64,000 nt of DNA from the NCBI RefSeq assembly GCF_008728515.1, contig NC_044995.1:14286127-14350126 (forward strand), read 5' to 3'. Shown piece by piece: positions 22,301 to 34,300 of the stretch. The notes under the pieces were generated by a model. The model was given only the letters and a program-made list of their open reading frames with translations. It ran no database searches and was not told where the DNA came from. This stretch comes from Papio anubis. Its lineage: Eukaryota > Chordata > Mammalia > Primates > Cercopithecidae. Both the position numbers and the translations under genes were made by a program. Every line of letters begins with the position of its first letter. Within the stretch, counting starts at the first letter, position 1.

Positions 22301-25300
22301 GTGAGAAGGGGGTGATGTGAGAGCCGAGAGGCCCACCCTGGCACAGGGACTAGCTGACGCCCGGATCGGCTTGGGAGCAGAGTCCGGAATGCGAGCCTCG
22401 TGGACCCAGGTTCCCGCTCGGATTCCGTATTCGCCGTGTGACCAAGGGCAACGGCTGCCCTCAGTGTTTTTCCACCTGGGGAATGGTTCAAGCGCCGATG
22501 TTCAGGGCTCCAGCGCTCTTGAGAGGATAAGGGGGAAGGAAGTTAGCAGGTGTTACTCAAAGAGGAAGTCTAGGGGTGAGTCAAGGAGAGGTAGGAAGAA
22601 GGGGTACCCATAGTGGAGAGTGCAGCGGGGCCAGTAAAGCTCATCGCAGTCCCGGCCTCCCACTCGGCAAGTCAGTGCATCCATCCATCCATTCATTGTC
22701 AGCCCACGTGCTTCAGCCAGCTCCACTGTGGCCTAGCCCTGGCCCCTACCCTTTCCAGGACAAATGGCCCTGGCTTGGCTTCAGACCTGCAGACCTGCAC
22801 ACCTGCCTCAGGAAAAGGGAAGGCCTGATTTCTCTAGGGTGTCACATTATTTTCAGGTCTCAAAAGGCAGAACAAAGGCTGACAGACCAACAGAAATGCT
22901 ACAAGCCTCAGGCAGGGGCAGGTCCTCAGTTACAAGCAGTTATCAATCAGCATGGGGACCTGTGGGAAGTTCCCATGCAGGAAGGAAACTAACACCACCC
23001 CTCAGCCCCCGGGACCCCAAACTCATTGCTTCCCCTGCCATAGAACACATCATTAGCCCAGAATAGACCTGGAGTTGGCTCCAGACACACGCAGGCTCAG
23101 ACAGGCTCAGAGGGCAGACAGACTGAAGCCCAAGGGCACTCGCTGTCACAGCAAGACACTGAGCCTCACACCAGCATAGCATACCCAGAGGCAGTACAGA
23201 CTGTAGTTAAGAAACGTGGGCGTTGGAGATCTGGTTCCTCAGGCTGGGAGCTGTGATGTGCTGGGCAGGAGACTCCCTCTTTCCCTGCCTCAGCTTTCTG
23301 AGCTCTAAAATGGGTATGATGATAGGAGTACCTCCTTTTGTGAGGTTAGAGTGAGTGTAGAGCATTTGGCACAGGCACACAGCAAACCCTCAGGAGAACT
23401 GAAGGTTATTGTTACTGTTAGTCCTCACTAGACAGTGAACATCCTAAAAGCAGGACTGTATCTGCCTTGTTTACCCTGTACTTCCAGAGCTTGGTATGCC
23501 AGGCAAATAGGCACTCAAATATTTATTGGATTAATAAGTGAAGGAATGTGTGAACTGTAACAGAGATCATAATACTCATGCTTCCCTTGGGGTTGTCATG
23601 AGGAGTCAGAATCCAGTTGGGCAGGGCTCCCTGCAAAATGAGCCATTCACAAAGGCTCATTCCTGCAAACTCCAAGATTTGCCTGTCATTATTTCCTAAG
23701 GCCCCGCCCTCGTGCCAGGCTTTAGATAAATTAATCAGACCTCACTCCTGCCTCAAGGGCATCTGGGCTGGCTGGAGCAATCCTCGTCATCAGTTTCATC
23801 TTGCCAGTAACTGGATGAGGCTAGTGTCCTTATGATCACCCCATTTCCCAGATGACGACAATGGGGCTCTGAGGGACCAAGGCCGCCTAGGCTTCCTTAC
23901 TTGGCCAGTGAGGGCAAAGAGATGGCTGCCCCAGCCTCCTCCAGGCAGGGAGTTTGTGGGCCCACAACTGCTGTGGGCCTAAATTTGATTCTGGGCCCAA
24001 GAGGTTCCAGTCACACAAATTCGTTCAGCAGACATTCATTGAACACTGAGCTGTGCTAGGCCTGGGCTCTCGGTAGCAAGAAGAACAGCTTCACAGTTGA
24101 GCTGGGGACACAGATGTTACTCAGATAAGACTATGATTGTAAACTGTCATAAATACAACAGAGAAAAATACCCTGGGAAGATAGAATTGGGAGGCTTCCC
24201 AAGGAGGCAATATTGGACCCAAGGATGGACAGGCGTTGTGTGCAGGGGGCAGGCAGGGCAACAGAGTGGACAGGATGGAGAAAGACCTGAGGCTTGAGGA
24301 AGCATTGAGTTACAGTGCAGAGGGAGCTCAGCCAGGGCCAGGAGGAAGAGGAAGAGGAAACAGCTCAGGCAGGTTAAGAGAGGAGGATGGTAGCTGGGTA
24401 CAGTGGCTCACACCTGTAATCCTGGCACTTTCGGAGGTCAAGGTGGGAGGACCCCTTGAGTCCAGCAGTTTGAGGCCAGCATGGGCAACATAGCAAGACC
24501 CCATCTCTTTTTTTTGAGACGGAGTCTCGCTCTGTCGCCCAGGGTGCAGTGGCGCAATCTCGGCTCACTGCAAGCTCCGCCTCCCGGATTCCCGCCATTC
24601 TCCTGCTTCAGCCTCCCGAGTGCTGGGACTACAGGTGCCCGCCACCTCGCCCGGCTAGTTTTTTCTATTTTTTAGTAGAGACGGGGTTTCACCGTGTTAG
24701 CCAGGATGGTCTCAATCCCCTGACTTCGAGATCCGCCCGTCTCGGCCTCCCAAAGTGCTGGGATTACAGGCTTGAGCCACCGCGCCCGGCCTGCAAGACC
24801 CCATCTCTACCAAAAATACAAACATTAGCCAGGCATTGTCGGGTGTACCTGTAGTCCCAGCTACTTGGGAGGCTGAGATGGGAGGATCAATTGAGCCCAG
24901 GAGGTTGAGGCTGCAGTGAGCTGTGATGGCACCACTGTACTCCAGCCTGGGCAACAATGAGACTTTGTCTCAAAAAGAGAGAGAGAGAGGAGGATGGTAC
25001 CTGGCTTGGGAGGCCATGTCCAGGATTGGGGGCTTTATCCTGAAAGCAAAGAAGAGGGTGTTGAAGGGTTGGAAGTGTGTGAACAGATTTATGTTTTAGA
25101 AGGATCCTGTGGCTGCTATGCAGACAACAAAGAGAACAAAATCAGAAATATATAAAGAGCTGTCACAGTCACCCAGATAATGATGCTACAGCCTGCACCA
25201 GGGAGGAGGCAGTGGAGGTGGGGAGAAGGGCCAGGTTCCAGAGGCCTTTGGTAGGCAGAGTGGGCAGGACTAGGGGATGGATTACATGGGAGTTGGAGTG

Positions 25301-28300
25301 TGGGGAGGTGGCCAGGATGACATCCTGGGTTCCAGCTTAAGCAAATGGGGAGAGGTTTGTTCTCAACACACACGCAGAGACCAAGACATGCACAAGCATG
25401 TATATCCGTTTATACATAAACAAATACACCCACACAAGCTCACAGGCCAAGAGAAACAGAGACACAGATACATTCACAGGCTAAGAAACACACATAGGCC
25501 ATGACACTTGCATACAAACATTCACACCTTCAAACGTACCAGTGCCGACGGACACAGGCCAGGACACGCTAGCCATGACACATACCTGCAGAGGTGCATA
25601 TGTACACGTGAACCCCAGACACCCTCACACCTGACCAGAAAGCATATACTTTGAAGCACAGACAGAGGGAGCAGCACAAGGAAACAGCAGAGATCAGCAG
25701 CGCTGCCCTGGAGCTGCCCCCTGCTGGCCGGGTGATCCCAGGTGGTCATGTCACCTTTCTGTACCTCAATTTTGTCATCTGCCAAAAGGGATGATAATGG
25801 TCCCTCCCTCATGGGTTGTGGGGCAGGTGACATGAGTCACTTCGCATATAACACATAAAGAAATCTCATCACCTCCTTTGAGAATAAAAAAAAAAAAAAA
25901 AAAAACCACAAGAAAAGAAATCCCAGCACTTTGGGAGACTGAGGTAGGAGGATTGCTTGAGTGCAGGAGTTCGAGACCAGTCGAGGCAACATAGCTAGAT
26001 TTGATCCCTATTTCTAAATTCACACACACACACACACACACAGAAAGAGACCAGGCACCAGGCACGCAGAGACTGTTGGTGCAATGTTTGCTCTTTTATT
26101 CAGCCACTCATTGTCCCCGCCTGCATCTGATTCCAGGCTTCCCAACTTCAGAAGCCTTTGCTTCCTCCCAGGCCCCAGACCTGGCCCTTCCTCCATCCCC
26201 CATCCACCCCCACCCCACTTCCTTCCCCACCGCCCTCCTTATTCCTGCTCAGTCCCCAGGAGTCGGATTCAGCTGTCCAGAAGCTCTTTAGGGCAAAGAA
26301 AGGTCCAGTGCCCAGTCAGTGGGACACCCCCCAAAGCCAAATCCCCTCTGCCCTACCTCTGCCCTAGTCTGCACCCACGGCCCCAGTGGGCCTGCCCCTG
26401 CCCCAGTGCCCTCTGCCAGGGATTCCTGGCGAGTTTCTGGCAGCCTCAACATCCCTTCCTGCCAGCTCCACCCAGCCCAGCCCTCAGGGAGCAGCCTGGA
26501 ACAGGACAAAGGGCAGAGCTCTGGAGTCCCTAGTGCCTGGGTGCAGCCCCTTCCCCACTCCTTTGTGTAGTCACTTGTTTTGTCGGAAATGTCACCTCTC
26601 CTCATCTTTTTATCTTTTTTTTTTTTTTTTTGAGACAGAGTTTCACTCTTGTTGCTCAGGCTGGAGTGCAATGGTGCGATCTCTTCTCACCGCAACCTCC
26701 GTCTCCTGGGTTCAAGCAATTCTTCTGCCTTAGCCTCCTGAGTAGCTAGGACTACAGGCATGCGCCACCACACCCAGCTAATTTTGTATTTTTAGTAGAG
26801 ACGGGGTTTCTCCATGTTGGCCAGGCTGGTCTCGAACTCCCGACCTCTGGTGATCCACCCGCCTCAGCCTCCCAAAGTGCTGGGATTACAGGCATGAGCC
26901 ACCGCGCCCAGCCCCCACTCCTTACCTTAAAAGATCCCTACCAGCATGGATGCTACCACTTTACCAAGGGATGGCAGTGCACCAGGCACTGCCTAAGGGC
27001 TAAATAAAACAGGCAAAAGTCCCTGCCCTCAGGGAACTTACAATCTAGTGGGGGAGACAGAGAGCAAACAATATAAATTCAGGCATGTCTCAGAGATATT
27101 TGGGGTTTGGTTCCAGACCACTTGATAAAGCGAGTCACACAAATTTGTTGGTTGCCCAGTGCATAGAAAAGTTATGTTTATACTATACTATACTCTATTC
27201 AGTGTACAATAACATATGTTTAAAAATACCATGTACATATTTTGTTTGTTTGTTTTTTCTGTAGAGACGGAATCTCACTATGTTGCCCAGGCTGGTCTCG
27301 AACTCCTAGCCTCAAGTGAGCCTCCTGCCTTGACCTCCCAAAGTGCCGGGATTACAAGCATGAGCTACCACGGCTGGCCCCATACTATGCTAATGATCAT
27401 CTGAGCCTTCAGCAAATCCTCATCTTTTTGCTGGTGGAGGGTCTTGCCCCAGTGGTAGTGGCTGCTGACTCACGAGGGTGGTGGTTGTGGAAAGTGGCTG
27501 TGGCAGTTTCTTAAAATAAGGTAACAATGAAGTTTTCTGCTTCAATTAACTCTTTCACAAAACAGTTCTCTGTAGCATGTGATGCTGTTTGATACCATTT
27601 TGGCCACAGTAGAACTTTCAAAATTGGGGTCAGGCCAGGCACAGTGGCTCACGCCTATTATCCCAGCACTTTGGGAGGCCGAAGTGGGCAAATCACCCAA
27701 GGTCAGGAGTTTGAGACCAGCCTGGCCAACATGGTAAAACCCCGTCTCTACTAAAAATTCTAAAATTAGCTGGGCATGGTGGCAGGTGCCTGTAGTCCCA
27801 GCTACTTGGGAGGCTGAGGCAGGAGAATCACTCGAACCTGGAAGGCGGAGGTTGCAGTGAGCCGAGATCGCACCATTGCACCCCAGCCTGGGCAACAAGA
27901 GTGAAACTTGTCTCAAAAAAAAAAAAAAAAAATGGGGTCAGTCCTGTCAAAGCCTGCTGGTGCTTTGTCAACCAAGTCTATGTCATAGTCTTAAATCCTT
28001 TGTTGCCATTATTCCTGGCTATCAAATGTATTTCTTTTTTTAATTTTTTTTTTTTTTTGTAGATGGGGAGGGTCTCACTATGTTACCCAGGTTAATCTCA
28101 AACTGGTCTCAAGCTATCTTCCTGCCTTGGCCTCCCAAAGTGCTGCAAGTACAAGTATGAGCTACCGCACCCAGCCTACAAAATGTATTTCTATTTTAAA
28201 ATGTATTTCTAGTTTTTATTATTTAATAAGACTTAGAGCTAGGCATGGTGGCACATGCCTATAATCCCAGCTATTCAAGAGGCTGAGGCAGGAGGATCAC

Positions 28301-31300
28301 TTGAGGTCCGGTGTTCAAGACCAGCCTAGGCAACACAGCCCTATCTCTTAAAAAATACAAAAAGTTAGCCAGGTGCAGTGGCTCTCACCTGTAATCCCAG
28401 CTACTAAAGAGGCCAAGGCAGGAGGATCTCTTGAGGCCTGGAGTTCAAAACCAGCTATCTAGGCAATGTCGCAAGACTCTGTCTCTAAAAACCTGGAAAA
28501 AAAAAAAAAAAAAGAACCAGGCATGGTGGTGCCCATCTGTAGTCCCTGCTACTCAGGAGGCTGCAGTGGGAGGATCACCTGAGCCCAGAAGTTCAAGGCT
28601 GCAGTGAGCTATGATCACACCACTGCACTCCAACCCGGGCGACACGGCAGAAATCCAACTCTAAAACTGAAAATTAAAAAAATAATGATAAATAATAAGA
28701 CTTAAAAGTTGAAAATATTCCTTGGCCGGTGGGCTGCAGAACAGATGATATTGTTAGCAGGCAGGAAAACAATATTAATCCACTCGTATGGCTCCACCAG
28801 GGCTCTCTGGTGACCACGTGCATTGTCATTGAGAAATATTTTGTTTTTTTCTGTGCAGTCCGTCTCAACAGTGGGCTTGAAATATTCAGTAAACCATGCT
28901 ATAAATAGACATGCTGTCATCTAGGCTTTGTTCCATTTAAGAGCACAGGAAGAGTACATTTGGCGTAATCCTGAAGGCCCTAGGATTTCTGGAATGATAA
29001 ATGAGCACCGACTTCAACTGAGTCACCAGCTGCATTAGCCCCTAATAAGGGGGTCAGCCTGGCCTTGAAGCTTTGGAGCCAGGCACTGACCTCCCCTCCA
29101 GCTATGAAAGTCCTAGATGGCATCTTCTTCCAATACATGGTGGTTTCATCTACACTGAAAATATGTTGCTTAAGGCATCCATCTTCCTCAATGATCTTGG
29201 CTAGATCTGGATAACTTGCTGCAGCTCCTCCAGCAGCGCTTGCCATATCACCTTGCAATTTCCTCCCGCCCCGGCCTTTTTTTTTTTTGAGATGAAGTTT
29301 CTCTCTTGTTGCTCAGGCTGGAGTGCAGTGGCACCATCTTGGCTTACTGCAAGCTCCACCTCCCAGGTTCAAGTGATTCTCCTGCCTCAGCCTCCCAAGT
29401 AGCTGGGATTACAGGCATGTACCACCACCATGCCCAGCTAATTTTTTGTATTTTAAGTAGACATGGGGTTTCTCCATGTTGGTCAGGCTGGTCTCAAACT
29501 CCTGACCTCAGGTGATCTGCCTGCCTCAGCCTCCCAAAGTGCTGGGATTACAGGCGTGAGCCACGGTGCCCGGCTGTCACCCTGCGCTTTTATGTTACAG
29601 AGATGCCTTCTTTCCTTAAACCTCATGAATCCACCTCTGCTAGCTTCCAACCTTTTTTCTGCAGTTTCCTCACCTCTCTCACCCTTCATAGAATTGAAGA
29701 AGGATAGGGCTTTGCTCGGGATTAGGCTTTGGCTTAAGGAAATGTGGCTAGTTTGACCTTCTATCCAGACCATTCAAACTTTCTCCATATCCACAATAAG
29801 GCTGGTTCACTTTCTGTTTTTTTTTTTTTTTTTTGGTTTTGTTTTTTTTTTTTTTTTTTTTTTTTGCAGACAGAGTCTCACTCTGTCGCCCAGGCTGGAG
29901 TGCAGTGGCGTGATCTCAGCTCACTGCAAGCTCCACCTCCCAGGTTCACGCCATTCTCCTGCCTCAGCCTCCCTAGTAGCTGGGACTACAGGTGCCCACC
30001 ACCACACCTGGCTAATTTTTTTCTATTCTTAGTAGAGACGGGGTTTCACCATGTTAGCCAGAATGGTCTCAATCTCCTGACCTCGTGATCCGCCCACCTT
30101 GGCCTCCCAAAGTGCTAGGATTACAGGCGTAAGCCACCACGCCTGGCCAAGGCTGGTTCACTTTCTTATCATTCACATGTTCACTGGAGTAGCACTTTTA
30201 ATTACTTTCATGAATTTTTCCTTTGCATTCACAACTTGGCTAACTGGCAGAAGAGGCCTCGTTTTTAGCCTGTTTCAGCATTGGACATGTCTTCCTTACT
30301 AAGCTTAATCACTTCTAGCTTTTGATTTAAAGTGAGAGACACGAGACTTTTCTTTCACTTGAACGCTTCGAGGTCATTGTAGGGTTATTAATTGGCCAGA
30401 TTTCTATTTTATTTTATTTTATATTTTATTTTTCATTTCATTTCATTTATTTGAGACAGTCTCGCTCTATTGCCCAGGCTGGAGTACAAAGGTGTGATCT
30501 TGGCTCACTACAACCTCTGCCTCCCGGGTTCAAGCGATTCTCCTGCCACAGCCTCCCAAGTAGCTGGGATTATAGGCACCCACCACCACACCTGGCTAAT
30601 TTTTTATTTTTAGTAGAGATGGGGTTTCACCATGTTGGCCAGGCTGGTCTCAAACTCCTGACCTCAAGTGATCCACCCGCCTCAGCCTCCCAAAGTGCTG
30701 GGATTACAGGCATGAGCCACCACACCCGGCCTCAATAGTGTATGTCTCAGGGAATATGGAGGCTCAAGGAGAAGAGAGATGGGGGAAATGGCTGGTCAGT
30801 GGAGCAGTCAGAACACACACAACATTAATCGGTAAAGTTTGCCCTCTTACGTGAACATGGTTGGTGGTGCCCCCAATTACAATAGTAACACCAAAGATCA
30901 TTGATCACAGATCATCATAACAGATATAATAATAATGAAAAAGTGTGAAACTCTGTGAAAATTACCAAAATGTGACACAGAGACACGAAGTGAGCTCCTG
31001 CTGTCAGAAAAATGGTGCCAACAGACTTGTTTGAAACAGGGTTGCCACAAACCTTCAATTTGTAAACAATGCAATACGTGCGAGGCACAGTAAAGCAAGG
31101 TATTCCTGTAGTAAATTGTATAGTATGCTAGACAGTGACAAGTGCCGCAGAGAAAAATCACCCAATACACCATTTCAGGAAGGCCAAGTGAGCCCACAAA
31201 GCAAACCGCATGCAGAACACACGGGCCATGGCCCCACTTATAAACCCTGTCTCCCATCCTGAGCCAGCAGAACGACCAAGTGCAGTTTCCAGATGAGGAA

Positions 31301-34300
31301 AACAGACTTATCCAGGGTTGCCAGCAAGGGCTTGGGCCATCATCCCATTTTCTCTTTCTTTCTTTCCTTCTTTCCTTCTTTCTTTCCTTCGTCCTTTCCT
31401 TTTTTTTTTTTTTTTTTTTTTTTTTTGACACGGAGTCTTGCTCTGTTGCCCAGGCTGGAGTGCAGTGGCATGATCTCCGCTCACTGCAAACTCCACCTCC
31501 CGGGTTCATGCCATTCTCCTGCCTCAGCCTCCTGAGTAGCTGGGACTACAGGTGCCCACGACCGCGCCCGGCTACTTTTTTGTATTTTTAGTAGAGACGG
31601 GGTTTCACTGTGTTAGCCAGGATGGTCTCGATCTCCTGACCTCATGATCCACCCGCCTCGGCCTCCCAAAGTGCTGGGATTACAGGCGTGAGCCACCGCA
31701 CCCGGCCTCCTTTCTTCCTTTCTTTTCTGACAGAGTCTCGCTGTATCGCCAGACTGGAGTGCAGTGGCATGATCTCGGCTCACTGCAACCTCCACGTCCT
31801 GAGTTCAAGCCATTCTCCTGCCTCAGCCTCTCAATAACTGGGACTACAGGCATGCGCCACCATACCACTAATTTTTGTATTTTTAGTAGAGACGGGGTTT
31901 CATCATGTTGGTCAGGATGGTCTCAATTTCCTGACCTTGTGATCCACCCACCTTGGCCTTCCAAAGTGCTGGGATTATAGGCATGAGCCACCGTGCCTAG
32001 CCCACATCGTCCCATTTTCACAGCTGCAAGCCTAACACTGACTCCTGAGGCCTCTGTCTATCCATCTATCCGCCAGCCCTGGGAAGGGGCAGTCCTCTCC
32101 CGAGCTAACTAGCCCTTCTGCCCTCACTCTGCCTCTTCATGCCTTCCTTCCTGCTTCAGATATCCACTGAGCATCTGCTATGTGCCAGATCCCATGGTGG
32201 GCCCCAGGGCCACCTGGGGTATGACAGTCCGGGACAGAAGATTCACCTCCAGCCAAGCAAATGACCCTGAGGCCTCAGGGCCCCTCAGTCACACAGGCCC
32301 CTTCCAAGGCCCAATCTTTTTTTTTTTTTTCTTTTTTTAAGACAGAGTCTCACTTTGTCACCCAGGCTGGAGTGCAGTGGCACGATCTTGGCTCACTACA
32401 AGCTCTGCCTCCCGGGTTCACGCCATTCTCCTGCCTCAACCTCCTGAGTAGCTGGGACTACAGGCGCCCGCCACCACGCCTGGCTAATTTTTTGTATTTC
32501 TAGTAGAGACGGGGTTTCACTGTGTTAGCCAGGATGGTCTCGATCTCCTGACCTCATGATCCACCCGCCTCAGCCTCCCAAAGTGCTGGGATTACAGGCG
32601 TGAGCTACCACGCCCGGCCCAAGGCCCTAATCTTGTACTTTTAATTCTGTATTTCTTCTTCCCAAAGGGCCACGCCCCTGTACCTTATAAGTTTCATGGC
32701 TCCATAAAACCTAGTCCTGTCCTGGGGGAGATGAACAAACGTAGACAAATTATAAAGTGTCAAATGGCAGGATGGAACAGAACTAAGTATCATGGCAGAA
32801 AATAATGGGGGCATGCATATCTTAGATGGGGAGGAGCAACTGGGGAGTATCTGTTTGAGGTGACAAGCTGAGGCCAGACAAGGAGTGTGTGGAATGACAC
32901 AGGTGAATGACATGGGTGAAGCATCTCTCTGAGCCTCTGTTTCCCTATGTGTGAGGTGGGGATGCCAATCACAGCAGGGTGGGCTGAGAGGGGTAAGTGA
33001 CAGATCCAGGGTACCCGGTATGTTCAACCACCCAGTAGGACCAGCAGGCAGCTCAGGCCCCTAGCTGAGCCTGGCACTGCCCTTAATCGGCTTTTGTCCT
33101 TCCAGGAGGGACAGGCTGGGCTGGCTACCTCCTCTCTCCCCCCAACAGCTGGGGCTGGCTGTGCCAGGGCCAGACTAGGAGGCGGGAGCTGAGATCACTG
33201 GGCCTTTGGCTTCCTGAGTCCTCTCTGGGGAGAGAGAGGGCAGCCTGGCTGGGTGAGAGGGGACAGTTTGTTCAGGACTGGGGCTGGGACTCCTGGGTCC
33301 TAAAGGATGAAGGGGCTGGGGCCCTGGACTCCTGGGTCTGAGGGAGGAGGGGCTGTGGGTGTGGACTCCTGGGTTCTAAGGCAGAGGAGCCTGTAGCAGG
33401 ACTACCAGTTGAGCTGAGTCTGCGAGCAGGTCGGGGGCAGGGCAGGGAGCTGGGCCCTCTACTCTGTTTACAGCACGTGGTCCTCACTGATCTTTCTGGG
33501 TGGGAGGTGGCTTGTGCGGCTACACCCTGGGCAGGCCAGCCCCGCCCCCGGGTTTATAGCCCCAGGCTGCTACTGGCACAAGCCACAGACCAGCAGTCTC
33601 AGCCCAGGGGAGCTCGGAAGATGCCTAGGAGGGGTGAGTGTGCAGCCAGCTGAGAGACAGGAATGGCGCTGCCAGGCCCCAGGACCTAGAAGGGAAAGGA
33701 AATACCTTCTTCTAGGGGAAGAGGCAAGCTGCTGGGCTTTGGGAGGGAAGTCCCTGGAGTAGATGGTAGCATTCCACCAACGGCAGCTTGTTCAGGACCT
33801 GAGTGACAAGGCATCCAAGAAACAGGACGGCCTGAATGCCTGGGAAAGGATCTCAGAGGGAAGATCATTGGGGACCGGGAAGTGTGGTGAATCAGACATA
33901 GTCCAGGGCAGATTTTGAGATGTGGTTTCCAGAGTCCTAGCGGGGAGCCCCACGTAAGTGTGGCTGTGGACTCAGAGAGCTGGGTTTACAAAAGCTCTGC
34001 CACTTGCAGTGCAGCTTTAACCTCCTCACTTAAAACCTGAGCCTCGGCAGGGTGCGGTGGCTCATGCCTGTAATCCCAGCACTTTAGGAGGCTGAGGCAG
34101 GCAGATCTGAGGTCAGGAGATCGAGACCATCCTGGCTAACATGGTGAAACCCCGCCTCTACTAAAAATACAAAAAATGAGCCAGGCATGGTGGCGGGCGC
34201 CTGTAGTCCCAGCTACTCAGGAGGTTGAGGCAGGAGAATGGCGTGAACCCGGGAGCGGGAGCTTGCAGTGAGCTGAGATCGCGCCACTGCTCTCCAGCCT

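Larger units (their letters stand above)
27080..31112 (-). mobile_element. Tigger1 DNA transposon remnant, split by Alus
   Basis: The left end reads CAGGCATGTCTCAGAGATAT and the right end GCAAGGTATTCCTG followed by TA, matching Tigger1 (pogo/Tc1-mariner) terminal repeats. Internal segments surface between Alus at 27380-27631, 28690-29270, 29577-29815, 30149-30440 and 30735-31112. The element lies antisense to LIPE in the intron upstream of exon B. It is fossil: the reading frame is broken and Alu-filled. Confidence 0.85.

Noticed and set aside
21225..22491. Several 130-200-codon frames on both strands of the CpG island
   Set aside because: GC-rich DNA has few stops; no conserved domain. Only the short exon A frame has a supporting splice.
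25370..25680. Possible CRISPR-like or tandem array of ACACA words
   Set aside because: Irregular CA-rich low-complexity DNA without constant repeats or spacers; the genome is a primate.
30898..31509. 203-codon minus-strand open frame
   Set aside because: Runs from Tigger1 flank into Alu and poly-K from an A/T tract; no domain, no splice context.
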